NCBI RefSeq assembly: GCF_036503815.1
Contig: NZ_AP027764.1
Coordinates: 4,588,001 to 4,652,000 of the forward strand
Source: Escherichia coli
GTDB lineage: Bacteria > Pseudomonadota > Gammaproteobacteria > Enterobacterales > Enterobacteriaceae
DNA length: 64,000 nt
Reading direction: 5' to 3'
Part shown: positions 19,863 to 33,011 of the stretch, piece by piece
Layout of the letters: the number at the start of each line of letters is the position of its first letter
How positions within the stretch are numbered: the first letter of the stretch is position 1
Made by a program: the position numbers and the translations under genes
Notes under the pieces: model-generated
What the model was told of the DNA's origin: nothing
The model's database searches: none
The model's input: only the letters and a program-made list of their open reading frames with translations

Positions 19863-20497
19863 TGTTTTGCCGCCTTGATGAGAGTGGTTTTCACCGGGAA
19901 ATAATCCGCGCCGAGATACTGTTCCGACTGGCGAATTTGCCCTTCGCTGTCGATCCAATAGCGGTTATGCCAGCGTGCCTGGTCGGTGGAGACTTCTTCG
20001 TCCAGCACACGAACCGGAGTTTCATCGCTACCGACTTTGACGGTATCGGTGCCATCCCATTTGAAAACCGAGCGTGCGGTGGCGTAGCGCACCTGCTGGT
20101 ACTCGGTCCAGCCCATCGTGCGCGTCCAGGTTGCGCCATCAACAATTTGTGCGGGTTTTATCAGCGGGTCGGCGGCAAGGTTATTCACTTCAATCAGGTT
20201 GTCGCCGCCAAGTAAAGTCTTCACCAGACGACCATGTTGTGTGACGAGAGTGGCTTGATCCTGAGTAACCCATTTTTGTTGTCCGTCTTCAGCGAAGGCC
20301 AGCACCACAAACAACTGCGGCCCGCCATTAAGCTGCATGTACTGGCTGGCATAGGGCATATTTTGAATATCATCGTCCGTCAGCTGTACGCCTGGCGTAC
20401 CGAACAGACTGTCCCACAGTGAATTGCCCAGCTCTTTAGTCGTGGCTGAACAAGCCTGTAATAGCAGGCAGATAAGAATGAGTGCAGGTCGCTTCAC
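19859..20497 (-). CDS. yjbF: YjbF, lipoprotein of the yjb exopolysaccharide operon
   Basis: Second gene of yjbEFGH, related to GfcB. The GTG at 20497 (MKRPALILICLLLQACSATT) gives 212 aa, the K-12 length, and is preceded by GGAGAAG; an upstream ATG at 20527 in frame lacks a good site. The lipobox LLQAC marks Cys16 as the lipidated residue, followed by Ser, so outer-membrane sorting is expected. Separated from yjbE by a hairpin at 20520. Confidence 0.92.
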   Translation of the reverse strand: MKRPALILICLLLQACSATTKELGNSLWDSLFGTPGVQLTDDDIQNMPYASQYMQLNGGPQLFVVLAFAEDGQQKWVTQDQATLVTQHGRLVKTLLGGDNLIEVNNLAADPLIKPAQIVDGATWTRTMGWTEYQQVRYATARSVFKWDGTDTVKVGSDETPVRVLDEEVSTDQARWHNRYWIDSEGQIRQSEQYLGADYFPVKTTLIKAAKQ

Positions 20498-20519
20498 GAC
20501 TCTTCTCCAGAGGGGCAGA

Positions 20520-20543
20520 ATAACCACACCGGAGTGTGGTTAT
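20520..20543. terminator. Hairpin between yjbE and yjbF
   Basis: Perfect ten-base stem ATAACCACAC / GTGTGGTTAT with a CGGA loop and no good T tail on the minus strand. It probably attenuates or protects, giving more yjbE than yjbFGH, rather than fully terminating. Confidence 0.65.
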
Positions 20544-20611
20544 GGTTAATCCCCGTCATACTTCAAGCCACAGATGCGATGACTCGAATTATTTTAGGGA
20601 TACATACTTTA

Positions 20612-20854
20612 TTACTGGGTACTGGTGGTCGTGGTTGTGGTGGTCCCGGTATTAGAACCATCACCGCCACCGGTTGCCGCGAGCGCGACACCCACCGCCG
20701 AGCTTACGGTGCTGACGCTGGTCGCGGAGGAGCTACCCGCCGAAACCGACGTTGCTGCCGCCCCTGCCGCTTCGCCCACCTGTACAGGTGCAGCCCACGC
20801 AGAAGTCGCCGCAAGCGCAGATATGGCAAAAATGCCATACAGAACTTTTTTCAT
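20612..20854 (-). CDS. yjbE: YjbE, small secreted Ser/Thr/Ala-rich protein
   Basis: First gene of yjbEFGH, 80 aa. Signal peptide MKKVLYGIFAISALAATSAWA cleaved before APVQVG. The mature part is low complexity (Ala, Ser, Val, Gly) and ends in a run of Thr (NTGTTTTTTTSTQ), resembling GfcA of the capsule operon. No enzymatic motif. GGGAAATTG upstream serves as ribosome-binding region. Regulated, from published work, by RcsB. Confidence 0.9.
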   Translation of the reverse strand: MKKVLYGIFAISALAATSAWAAPVQVGEAAGAAATSVSAGSSSATSVSTVSSAVGVALAATGGGDGSNTGTTTTTTTSTQ

Positions 20855-21164
20855 AACAATTTCCCTTCATTGAATGAATGGAGATTTACCCAAAAACATT
20901 TCGGGCGGGATTGAGTATACACAACTAAAGCATGCGAATTACGGCGTGGGGAATTAGTGATGGGGTTTTAAGATAATTGGAATGAATATCAAATATAAGT
21001 TTCAACTTATATATAAATAATATTTAAAATCAAAAATTTAAAACAAAATCAAAAATAATTAACCTACGTATTTTCCGAAATCAATCATGATTAAAAATCT
21101 ATTTTAGGATTAACCTCACGGTATGATTTTCGTTAAATCACAGACAAGGGGATTTATCTGATAA

Positions 21165-21193
21165 AACAATGCCGACTTATAGTCGGCATTGTT
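21165..21193. other. Perfect 13-base-stem hairpin of unknown role
   Basis: AACAATGCCGACT / AGTCGGCATTGTT with a TAT... loop of three bases, unlike REP sequence. The plus-strand side is followed by ATTAAGG and the minus-strand side by TTATCAG, so neither is a textbook terminator, although either could end a short transcript. Confidence 0.7.
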
Positions 21194-21260
21194 ATTAAGG
21201 TTATTTAATTAACCGTGCTATGCATTAATTGCCGAATACGATGTACATATCGGCATCGAT

Positions 21261-21340
<80 letters not shown>

Positions 21341-21366
21341 ATAGCGGCATCAGGCATGAACGATGA

Positions 21367-23016
21367 TTAACCGCGCCACGCTTTATAGCGGTTAATCAGA
21401 CCATTGGTCGAGCTATCGTGGCTGCTGATTTCTTTGTCATCTTTCAGCTCTGGCAGAATACGGTTCGCCAGCTGTTTACCCAGCTCCACGCCCCACTGGT
21501 CGAAGGTGAAGATGTTCAGGATCACGCCCTGAGTAAAGATTTTGTGCTCATACAGCGCAATCAACGCACCCAGGCTGAACGGAGTGATTTCACGCAGCAG
21601 GATGGAGTTAGTCGGGCGGTTACCTTCGAACACTTTGAACGGTACCACGTAGTCAAGCGTTGCCGGATCTTTACCCTGATCGCGATATTCCTGCTCAACC
21701 ACTTCGCGGGATTTACCAAACGCCAGCGCTTCGGTCTGAGCGAAGAAGTTAGACAGCAGTTTCTGGTGATGATCAGAGAGCGGGTTATGGGTGATAGCCG
21801 GGGCGATGAAATCGCATGGCACCATCTTCGTACCCTGGTGGATCAGCTGGTAGAACGCGTGCTGACCGTTCGTGCCAGGTTCACCCCAGATAATCGGGCC
21901 AGTCTGGTAATCCACAACGTTACCGTTACGGTCTACATACTTGCCGTTGGACTCCATATTGCCCTGCTGGAAGTACGCTGCGAAACGGTGCATATACTGG
22001 TCGTACGGCAGAATCGCTTCAGTTTCCGCGCCAAAGAAATTGTTGTACCAGATGCCGATCAGCGCCAGCAGTACAGGCAGGTTTTTCTCTGCAGGCGTGG
22101 TGGAGAAATGCTTGTCCATCGCGTGTGCGCCGGAAAGCAGTTCAACGAAGTTATCAAAGCCGATGGAGAGAACAATCGACAAGCCAATCGCTGACCATAA
22201 AGAGTAACGACCGCCGACCCAGTCCCAGAACTCGAACATGTTGGCGGTATCAATACCAAACTCACCAACGGCTTTGGCATTGGTTGAGAGCGCCGCAAAG
22301 TGTTTCGCAACGTGTTTCTCATCACCTGCCGCTTTCAGGAACCAGTCACGCGCGCTATGGGCGTTGGTCATGGTTTCCTGAGTGGTGAAGGTTTTAGATG
22401 CTACCAGGAACAGCGTGGTTTCCGGGTTTACTTTTTTCAGCACTTCCGCGATGTGAGTTCCATCGACGTTAGAAACAAAGTGCATGTTCAGGTGATTTTT
22501 GTACGGACGCAGTGCTTCGGTCACCATGTACGGCCCGAGGTCAGAACCGCCGATCCCGATGTTCACTACGTCAGTGATTGCTTTGCCGGTATAGCCTTTC
22601 CACTCACCGGAAATAATCGCTTCCGAGAAGGTTTTCATCTTCTCCAGCACGGCGTTAACTTCCGGCATGACATCTTTGCCATCAACCAGAATCGGGGTAT
22701 TGCTACGGTTACGCAACGCTACGTGCAGTACGGCGCGGTTTTCAGTGCGGTTGATCTTCTCGCCAGAGAACATCGACTTAATCGCACTCGCCAGATCGCA
22801 CTCTTTCGCCAGATCCTGTAATTTCGCCAGCGTCTCTTCAGTGATGCGGTTTTTGGAGTAATCCACCAGCATCTGATCGTCGAAGGTTGCGGAGAACTTA
22901 GAAAAACGATCGCCGTCTTTAGCAAAAAGATCGGCGATCGTAACGTCTTTCATTTCATCGAAGTGTTTCTGTAGTGCCTGCCAGGCCGCGGTCTGCGTTG
23001 GATTGATGTTTTTCAT
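21367..23016 (-). CDS. pgi: Glucose-6-phosphate isomerase Pgi
   Basis: Cytosolic enzyme interconverting glucose-6-phosphate and fructose-6-phosphate, at the branch between glycolysis and the pentose phosphate pathway. The ATG at 23016 gives 549 aa (MKNINPTQTAAW...), the known length; a further Met two codons upstream is ignored. The family signatures VNIGIGGSDLGP (about residues 150-161) and the sugar-isomerase block with GGRYSLWSAIGLS (about 271-283) are intact. Separate transcription unit, divergent from lysC. Confidence 0.98.
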   Translation of the reverse strand: MKNINPTQTAAWQALQKHFDEMKDVTIADLFAKDGDRFSKFSATFDDQMLVDYSKNRITEETLAKLQDLAKECDLASAIKSMFSGEKINRTENRAVLHVALRNRSNTPILVDGKDVMPEVNAVLEKMKTFSEAIISGEWKGYTGKAITDVVNIGIGGSDLGPYMVTEALRPYKNHLNMHFVSNVDGTHIAEVLKKVNPETTLFLVASKTFTTQETMTNAHSARDWFLKAAGDEKHVAKHFAALSTNAKAVGEFGIDTANMFEFWDWVGGRYSLWSAIGLSIVLSIGFDNFVELLSGAHAMDKHFSTTPAEKNLPVLLALIGIWYNNFFGAETEAILPYDQYMHRFAAYFQQGNMESNGKYVDRNGNVVDYQTGPIIWGEPGTNGQHAFYQLIHQGTKMVPCDFIAPAITHNPLSDHHQKLLSNFFAQTEALAFGKSREVVEQEYRDQGKDPATLDYVVPFKVFEGNRPTNSILLREITPFSLGALIALYEHKIFTQGVILNIFTFDQWGVELGKQLANRILPELKDDKEISSHDSSTNGLINRYKAWRG

Positions 23017-23199
23017 TAGCAATACTCTTCTGATTTTGAGAATTGTGACTTTGGAAGATTGTAGCGCCAGTCACAGAAAAATGTGATGGTTTTAGTGCCG
23101 TTAGCGTAATGTTGAGTGTAAACCCTTAGCGCGATGAAGCATTTATTAGTTGAACTACTGACCGCCAGGAGTGGATGAAAAATCCGCATGACCCCATCG

Positions 23200-23540
23200 T
23201 TGACAACCGCCCCGCTCACCCTTTATTTATAAATGTACTACCTGCGCTAGCGCAGGCCAGAAGAGGCGCGTTGCCCAAGTAACGGTGTTGGAGGAGCCAG
23301 TCCTGTGATAACACCTGAGGGGGTGCATCGCCGAGGTGATTGAACGGCTGGCCACGTTCATCATCGGCTACAGGGGCTGAATCCCCTGGGTTGTCACCAG
23401 AAGCGTTCGCAGTCGGGCGTTTCGCAAGTGGTGGAGCACTTCTGGGTGAAAATAGTAGCGAAGTATCGCTCTGCGCCCACCCGTCTTCCGCTCTTCCCTT
23501 GTGCCAAGGCTGAAAATGGATCCCCTGACACGAGGTAGTT
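23200..23540 (+). promoter_or_regulatory. lysC promoter and lysine riboswitch leader
   Basis: TTGACA at 23200-23205 and TTTATT/TATAAA at about 23222-23232 make the promoter. The leader that follows contains the L-box (lysine) riboswitch, about 23235-23430: conserved elements include the CCAGAAGAGGCGCG stem strand, AGTAACGGTGTTGGAGGAGCC, and the CTGAGGGGG / CATCGCCGAGG core. Alternative pairings with the later CACTTCTGGG segment (about 23434) form the switch. Lysine binding represses lysC translation and exposes the leader to RNase E, from published work. The remaining leader carries an ACGAGGTAG ribosome site before ATG 23541. Confidence 0.93.
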
Positions 23541-24890
23541 ATGTCTGAAATTGTTGTCTCCAAATTTGGCGGTACCAGCGTAGCTGATTTTGACGCGATG
23601 AACCGCAGCGCCGATATTGTGCTTTCTGATGCCAACGTACGTTTAGTTGTCCTCTCGGCTTCTGCTGGTATCACTAATCTACTGGTCGCTTTAGCTGAAG
23701 GACTGGAACCTGGCGAGCGATTCGAAAAACTCGACGCAATCCGCAATATCCAGTTTGCCATTCTGGAACGTCTGCGTTACCCGAACGTTATCCGTGAAGA
23801 GATTGAACGTCTGCTGGAGAACATTACTGTTCTGGCAGAAGCGGCGGCGCTGGCAACGTCTCCGGCGCTGACAGATGAACTGGTCAGCCACGGCGAGCTG
23901 ATGTCGACCCTGCTGTTTGTTGAGATCCTGCGCGAACGCGATATTCAGGCACAGTGGTTTGATGTACGTAAAGTGATGCGTACTAATGACCGATTTGGTC
24001 GTGCAGAGCCAGACGTAGCCGCGCTGGCGGAACTGACCGCGCTGCAGCTGCTCCCGCGCCTCAATGAAGGCTTAGTGATCACCCAAGGATTTATCGGCAG
24101 CGAAAGTAAAGGTCGTACAACGACGCTTGGCCGTGGAGGCAGCGATTATACGGCAGCCTTGCTGGCGGAGGCCTTACACGCTTCTCGTGTTGATATCTGG
24201 ACCGATGTCCCAGGCATCTACACCACCGATCCACGCGTGGTCACCGCAGCAAAACGTATTGATGAAATCGCGTTTGCCGAAGCGGCAGAGATGGCAACTT
24301 TTGGTGCAAAAGTACTGCATCCGGCAACATTGCTACCCGCAGTACGCAGCGATATTCCGGTGTTTGTCGGCTCCAGTAAAGACCCACGTGCAGGTGGTAC
24401 GCTGGTGTGCAATAAAACTGAAAATCCGCCGCTGTTCCGTGCCCTGGCGCTTCGTCGTAATCAGACTCTGCTCACTTTGCACAGCCTGAATATGCTGCAT
24501 TCTCGCGGTTTCCTCGCGGAAGTTTTCGGCATTCTCGCGCGGCATAATATTTCGGTGGATCTCATCACCACCTCCGAAGTGAGCGTGGCGTTGACACTTG
24601 ATACCACCGGTTCCACCTCCACTGGCGATACATTGCTGACGCAATCCCTGCTGATGGAGCTGTCTGCACTATGCCGGGTAGAAGTGGAAGAAGGTCTGGC
24701 ACTGGTCGCGTTAATTGGTAATGACCTGTCAAAAGCCTGCGGCGTTGGCAAAGAGGTATTTGGCGTACTGGAACCGTTTAACATCCGCATGATTTGCTAC
24801 GGCGCATCCAGCCATAACCTGTGCTTCCTGGTGCCCGGCGAAGATGCCGAGCAGGTGGTGCAGAAGCTGCATTTTAATTTGTTTGAGTAA
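23541..24890 (+). CDS. lysC: LysC, lysine-sensitive aspartokinase III
   Basis: Phosphorylates aspartate, the first step toward lysine, threonine, methionine and diaminopimelate. 449 aa, full length. The N-terminal amino-acid kinase domain begins with KFGGTSVAD (residues 8-16), and GRGGSDYTAALLA (about 198-210) is the ATP/aspartate site. Two C-terminal ACT domains (about 310-449; TLLTLHSLNML, VALIGNDLSKACG) bind lysine for feedback inhibition. Expression is set by the upstream lysine riboswitch. Ends in a terminator at 24896. Confidence 0.98.
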   Translation: MSEIVVSKFGGTSVADFDAMNRSADIVLSDANVRLVVLSASAGITNLLVALAEGLEPGERFEKLDAIRNIQFAILERLRYPNVIREEIERLLENITVLAEAAALATSPALTDELVSHGELMSTLLFVEILRERDIQAQWFDVRKVMRTNDRFGRAEPDVAALAELTALQLLPRLNEGLVITQGFIGSESKGRTTTLGRGGSDYTAALLAEALHASRVDIWTDVPGIYTTDPRVVTAAKRIDEIAFAEAAEMATFGAKVLHPATLLPAVRSDIPVFVGSSKDPRAGGTLVCNKTENPPLFRALALRRNQTLLTLHSLNMLHSRGFLAEVFGILARHNISVDLITTSEVSVALTLDTTGSTSTGDTLLTQSLLMELSALCRVEVEEGLALVALIGNDLSKACGVGKEVFGVLEPFNIRMICYGASSHNLCFLVPGEDAEQVVQKLHFNLFE

Positions 24891-24895
24891 ACACA

Positions 24896-24935
24896 GTATG
24901 GCCCGAAAGACATTATTTCGGGCCGTATGTTTTTC
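24896..24935 (+). terminator. Terminator of lysC
   Basis: Nine-base stem GGCCCGAAA / TTTCGGGCC (24900-24924), extended by flanking pairing, followed by GTATGTTTTTCTT. Confidence 0.92.
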
Positions 24936-25141
24936 TTGTCATTATGCCCATCAATAAACGAGTCTATTCCCTGTTAACCAGCATCTTTATCTGAGAATAA
25001 TTACCTTTAATTTTTTATCTGCATCTCTAGCTAATTATCGAGAGAGATAAATAGTTAAGAGAAGGCAAAATGAATATTATCAGTTCTGCTCGCAAAGGAA
25101 TTCCCGTACACTGAACTCTCCGGCTCACTGAGGGCACCATC

Positions 25142-25414
25142 ATGGCACTCCCCCGTATTACCCAAAAAGAGATGACTGAACGCGAGCAGCGCGAACTAAA
25201 AACATTGCTGGATCGCGCGCGTATTGCGCATGGTCGCGTGCTGACCAACTCGGAAACTAACAGCATTAAGAAAGAGTACATCGATAAATTAATGGTTGAG
25301 CGTGAGGCTGAAGCAAAAAAAGCCCGCCAGTTGAAGAAAAAGCAGGCTTATAAACCCGATCCCGAAGCATCGTTTAGCTGGTCGGCAAATACGTCGACGC
25401 GTGGTAGGCGCTGA
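25142..25414 (+). CDS. yjbD: YjbD, DUF3811-family protein
   Basis: Uncharacterised 90-aa protein matching K-12 YjbD in length. Highly charged and probably helical (EREQRELKTLLDRARIAHG, VEREAEAKKARQLKKKQAYK), with a basic tail TSTRGRR. No membrane segment or catalytic motif. The start is preceded by GAGGGCACC. Its TGA abuts the rluF stop with no gap: both stops form TGATCA (25412-25417). Confidence 0.9.
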   Translation: MALPRITQKEMTEREQRELKTLLDRARIAHGRVLTNSETNSIKKEYIDKLMVEREAEAKKARQLKKKQAYKPDPEASFSWSANTSTRGRR

Positions 25415-26287
25415 TCAGCGCCCCTTCTTTTTGCGCCCCGGCGAGGTAAAACGCTTACCGTTGGACGCCGGGCGACCGCCTTTTTCCGCCGTTTTTTCCA
25501 TCTTAACGACTGGACGTTTGATGCCCGCCGTTTTCGGTTTGGCCTTCGCTTTGGGTTTTACCTCAGAAGTGGAATTCTCAATTAATTTAAAGAGATCAAT
25601 TAGCTCATCGTCGGTTAAATCGCGCCACTCACCCAGCGGAATGCCGCTTAAACTGACGTTCATAATGCGCGTACGCTCCAGCTTTTTCACTTCGTAACCA
25701 AAGTGCTCACACATGCGACGGATCTGACGGTTCAGGCCCTGCACCAGGGTAATGCGGAAGACAAACGGCGCTTCTTTTTTGACTTTACACTTTTTAGTCA
25801 CTGTCCCGAGGATTGGCACCCCCGCCCCCATACCACGAATAAATTCATCGGTAATCGGTTTATCGACCGTCACCAGATACTCTTTCTCATGATCGTTACC
25901 CGCACGGAGGATCTTATTCACCAGATCGCCGTGATTGGTGAGGAAAATCAGCCCCTGGGAGTCTTTATCCAGGCGGCCAATCGGGAACACGCGTTTGCTG
26001 TGGTTAACAAAATCGACAATGTTATCGCGCTCGCCATCTTCGGTGGTGCTGACAATACCGACGGGCTTGTTCAGGGCGATAAGTACCAAATCTTCGGCTT
26101 CCCGAGGCTCAATCAACTGACCATTTACTTTCACAACGTCGCCGGGTTTCACCTGATCGCCAATGGTGGCTCGCTTGCCATTAAGGAACACATTGCCTTG
26201 CTCGATATAGCGATCCGCTTCGCGGCGTGAGCAAATTCCGCTTTCGCTGATGTATTTATTTAAACGGACTGATGAGTCGGGCAGCAT
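25415..26287 (-). CDS. rluF: RluF, 23S rRNA/tRNA-Tyr pseudouridine synthase
   Basis: Makes pseudouridine at 2604 of 23S rRNA (with minor activity at 2605) and at position 35 of tRNA-Tyr. 290 aa. An N-terminal S4 RNA-binding domain (about residues 7-66: VRLNKYISESGICSRREADRYI) precedes the RsuA-type catalytic domain, with motif GRLDKDSQGL placing catalytic Asp107. The C-terminal extension is Lys/Arg/Pro-rich (KPKAKAKPKTAG...RKKKGR), likely an RNA-binding tail. Confidence 0.97.
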   Translation of the reverse strand: MLPDSSVRLNKYISESGICSRREADRYIEQGNVFLNGKRATIGDQVKPGDVVKVNGQLIEPREAEDLVLIALNKPVGIVSTTEDGERDNIVDFVNHSKRVFPIGRLDKDSQGLIFLTNHGDLVNKILRAGNDHEKEYLVTVDKPITDEFIRGMGAGVPILGTVTKKCKVKKEAPFVFRITLVQGLNRQIRRMCEHFGYEVKKLERTRIMNVSLSGIPLGEWRDLTDDELIDLFKLIENSTSEVKPKAKAKPKTAGIKRPVVKMEKTAEKGGRPASNGKRFTSPGRKKKGR

Positions 26288-26498
26288 AAATTCTCCTGTA
26301 AAAAACGGAATATACCGTACCTTTGGGTTGATAAAAAATAGTCATGTGCGAACTATTTGTTATTTCCATTGGCTTGAATTCGTTACCTGCTCAAATCACT
26401 TTCCAGAAGCAATGTGCGACATCGTGAGCCATGTCAGTAAGCGATTAAAATCACAGTGATAGCATGCCTCCCGTGATTTCTTACTAACCGGAGAAGTA

Positions 26499-27188
26499 AT
26501 GGAACTGCTTTTATTGAGTAACTCGACGCTGCCGGGAAAAGCCTGGCTGGAACACGCGCTGCCGCTGATTGCTGAACAGTTGCAGGGTCGCCGTTCAGCG
26601 GTATTTATTCCTTTCGCGGGCGTAACGCAGACCTGGGATGATTACACAGCGAAAACGGCTGCGGTTCTCGCTCCGCTGGGTGTTTCTGTCACCGGTATTC
26701 ATAGCGTTGTCGATCCCGTTGCCGCGATTGAAAATGCGGAAATTGTGATTGTCGGCGGCGGTAATACTTTCCAGTTGCTGAAACAGTGCCGCGAGCGCGG
26801 GCTGCTGGCACCAATTACTGACGTGGTGAAACGTGGCGCGCTGTATATTGGCTGGAGCGCAGGCGCTAACCTTGCTTGCCCAACCATTCGTACCACCAAC
26901 GATATGCCGATTGTCGATCCGCAAGGTTTCGATGCGCTAAATCTGTTCCCGCTGCAAATCAACCCGCACTTCACCAACGCGCTGCCGGAAGGCCATAAAG
27001 GTGAAACCCGTGAGCAGCGTATTCGCGAACTGCTGGTCGTCGCGCCAGAACTGGCGATTATTGGTCTGCCGGAAGGTAACTGGATCACAGTAAGTAAAGG
27101 TCACGCTACGCTGGGTGGCCCGAACACCACTTATGTGTTTAAGGCTGGTGAAGAAGCGGTGCCGCTGGAAGCGGGTCACCGTTTTTAA
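26499..27188 (+). CDS. pepE: PepE, alpha-aspartyl dipeptidase (peptidase E)
   Basis: Cytosolic serine peptidase (family S51) that cleaves dipeptides with N-terminal aspartate. 229 aa, full length. The nucleophile elbow GWSAGAN gives Ser120; the other triad residues His157 (NPHFTN) and Asp135 (TTNDMP) are present. Preceded by GGAGAAGTA; followed by a REP-type palindrome at 27194. Confidence 0.97.
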   Translation: MELLLLSNSTLPGKAWLEHALPLIAEQLQGRRSAVFIPFAGVTQTWDDYTAKTAAVLAPLGVSVTGIHSVVDPVAAIENAEIVIVGGGNTFQLLKQCRERGLLAPITDVVKRGALYIGWSAGANLACPTIRTTNDMPIVDPQGFDALNLFPLQINPHFTNALPEGHKGETREQRIRELLVVAPELAIIGLPEGNWITVSKGHATLGGPNTTYVFKAGEEAVPLEAGHRF

Positions 27189-27193
27189 GTGAA

Positions 27194-27265
27194 TTGCCGG
27201 ATGCATGATCCGGCATCTTGTACATAGTGCCTGATGCGACGCTTTACGCGTCTTATCAGGCCTAT
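27194..27265. repeat. REP pair between pepE and yjbB
   Basis: A short REP-derived palindrome (TGCCGGATGCATGATCCGGCA, 27194-27214) is followed by an inverted unit with TGCCTGATGCGACGC...GCGTCTTATCAGGCCTA. The first palindrome may also act as the pepE terminator. Confidence 0.88.
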
Positions 27266-27277
27266 AGGGTCACGGTA

Positions 27278-28909
27278 TTAATACTCGTCCCGTCCTTCAT
27301 CTTCATCCGGCTGTTCCAGCACACTGTAAGCCACCGAACAAAACAGCGAGTTCAAACGCTGCATATCGCCCAGTAAGCCTAAATGTAGCGAACTGGTTTC
27401 AATGCTCTGCACGTTTTGCTGATGCAGGCGATCAACGTGGGCGTGAGAATAGCGGCGATTAAGAATGCGAAAACGATGCTTGCTGCGGCGTAAACGACGG
27501 GCGCTGGCAACATCGCCAGAGAAGAAAACCGACATGGCCAGTTTTAAATTACTGAGCAATTGCTCATAGAGTGCATCCAATTCCTTCAAGCCATCAAGCG
27601 AAAATGCTCGCCTTGCTGCCAGCGATTTGTCGGCAATTTCACTCCCCATGCGCTCGACGATATCGGAGGCCTGTTCAAGGTTAAGCGACATTTCGATAAT
27701 CTCCGCCCAGCGACGCGACTCTTCCTCCGCCAGCTCTTCTTTTGGCATTCGCGCCAGATACAGCTTAATAGCGGTGTAGAGAACGTTGATATCATCTGCC
27801 AACTTACGCAGCTCTTTCTCCTGCCGTGGCTCGCCGTGCATCACTTTATTCAACCCTTCCATCATCTGTTCCATGGCGTCGCCAATGCGCAGGGTTTCGC
27901 GGGCAGCGTTCGCCAGAGCAAGCGTGGGCGTATCCAGCGCGCTGACATCCAGATGTTTAGGCCGTAGCTGGGTATCCAGTTCCGGTTCATCGCGAATAAT
28001 CGTTTTGCAAAACCGTGCCATCGGGTCAACGAATGGCAACATGACCAGGCAGCGTACAAGGTTGTAGAAGACGTGGAAATAGATCACCAATTCCGCTTTT
28101 GACAATGGCAACTTCCCCATTGTCTCTGCCAGCAAATGGACAAACGGCAGGATAATCAGGCTACCCACCAGCTTAAACAGCAGGCTACCCAGCGCGACAC
28201 GGCGAGCTGCGGCATTGGCGGCACTGTTGTTGAGCATCGCCAGCAAGCCGGAGCCGAGGTTAGCACCAATCACCAGACAAAGTGCCACGGGGAAGGAGAT
28301 GATGCCTGCGGCGGTCAGAGTCGCGGTCAGCAGTACAGCAGCAAGGCTGGAGTAGCTGATAATGGCGAACATCGCGCCAATCAGCGCATCCAGCAGAATA
28401 TCGCCGGTTAGCGAGGCAAAGATCACCTGAACGCCGTTTGCCTGGGTGATCGGCGTTACGGCCTGCACAATCAATTCCAGCGCCAGTAAAATCAGCCCAA
28501 GACCAATACCGACACGGCCTAGTTGCCCGGCGCGTGACTGTTTGCGGCCGAGGAAAAAAATCACGCCGATAAAAATAAGTAGCGGTGACAACCAGGATAA
28601 ATCGAAGGTGAGAATACGCGCCATTAGCGCGGTCCCGACATCTGCACCCAGCACAATGACCAAAGCCGGTGCGAGGGCAACCAGATCCTGAGCGACGAAC
28701 GAAGTCACCAGCATGGTGGTAGCATTACTGCTCTGCACCAGTGCGGTAACGCCGATCCCCGCACAAAAGGCGAGCGGCTTTTTTTCGACGCTCCGGCTCA
28801 GAACGGTACGCAGACGTGCGCCGAAGACGCGCATTACGCCTGTTCGAACAATATGTGTCCCCCAGACCAACAGGGCGACGGCAGAAAGCAGGTGAAGCAG
28901 CGTTAACAC
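27278..28909 (-). CDS. yjbB: YjbB, Na/Pi-cotransporter-family phosphate exporter
   Basis: Inner-membrane protein of the type II sodium-phosphate cotransporter family; overexpression in E. coli increases phosphate efflux. 543 aa. Residues about 1-300 hold roughly eight or nine membrane segments, with the duplicated QSSNATTMLVTS-type (about residues 58-69) and SYSSLAAVLLTA-type (about 185-196) repeats. Residues about 340-543 form a soluble PhoU-like helical domain (LRIGDAMEQMMEGL...). Monocistronic, opposite to pepE. Confidence 0.95.
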   Translation of the reverse strand: MLTLLHLLSAVALLVWGTHIVRTGVMRVFGARLRTVLSRSVEKKPLAFCAGIGVTALVQSSNATTMLVTSFVAQDLVALAPALVIVLGADVGTALMARILTFDLSWLSPLLIFIGVIFFLGRKQSRAGQLGRVGIGLGLILLALELIVQAVTPITQANGVQVIFASLTGDILLDALIGAMFAIISYSSLAAVLLTATLTAAGIISFPVALCLVIGANLGSGLLAMLNNSAANAAARRVALGSLLFKLVGSLIILPFVHLLAETMGKLPLSKAELVIYFHVFYNLVRCLVMLPFVDPMARFCKTIIRDEPELDTQLRPKHLDVSALDTPTLALANAARETLRIGDAMEQMMEGLNKVMHGEPRQEKELRKLADDINVLYTAIKLYLARMPKEELAEEESRRWAEIIEMSLNLEQASDIVERMGSEIADKSLAARRAFSLDGLKELDALYEQLLSNLKLAMSVFFSGDVASARRLRRSKHRFRILNRRYSHAHVDRLHQQNVQSIETSSLHLGLLGDMQRLNSLFCSVAYSVLEQPDEDEGRDEY

Positions 28910-29072
28910 GAGTTCAGGTTCTCCTTATCGTTATATGTTCCTGAAGCAATTGAATGACCAAAGGACCGGAAACACGCTGACTGAAATCTTTATCGTGACT
29001 TTTGACATTCGTTTTTCCGGCTAAGATTATTCCAGCCTGATTCCAGTATAAGTGTTTCATATTAATAAAGAG

Positions 29073-29097
29073 ACAGGGCACTCATTGAGCGCCCTGT
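29073..29097. terminator. Terminator of metH
   Basis: A near-perfect hairpin ACAGGGC-(A/G)-CTCA..TGAG-GCCCTGT; on the minus strand it is followed by CTCTTTATT. It lies 32 bp after the metH stop. Confidence 0.82.
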
Positions 29098-29128
29098 TTG
29101 TTGTAAGGAAAAGTGACAGATTTGTGAA

Positions 29129-32812
<3,684 letters not shown>

Positions 32813-32907
32813 ACTTGCTCCCGACACGCTCAACCCAGATTTAATAAAAATTCAACAAACCATACTGGCATAAACGCATCTGTGGTAAAAGCGACCACCA
32901 CGCAACA

Positions 32908-32920
32908 TGAGATTTGTTCA
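32908..32920 (-). promoter_or_regulatory. Candidate MetR site upstream of metH
   Basis: TGAGATTTGTTCA matches the MetR consensus TGAANNTNNTTCA with one mismatch and lies about 95 bp upstream of the metH start. Confidence 0.6.
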
Positions 32921-32964
32921 ACATTAACTCATCGGATCAGTTCAGCAACTATTGCATTAGCTAA

Positions 32965-32996
32965 CAATAAAAATGAAAATGATTTCCACGATACAG
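32965..32996. promoter_or_regulatory. Candidate IclR autoregulatory site
   Basis: AT-rich sequence containing AATGAAAATGATTTCCACGA, related to the IclR operator of aceB (TGGAAAT...TTTTGCATT type). It covers the iclR promoter and lies just before the AAAAAGGAG ribosome site of ATG 33012, in keeping with known IclR autorepression. Confidence 0.6.
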
Positions 32997-33011
32997 AAAA
33001 AGGAGACTGTC

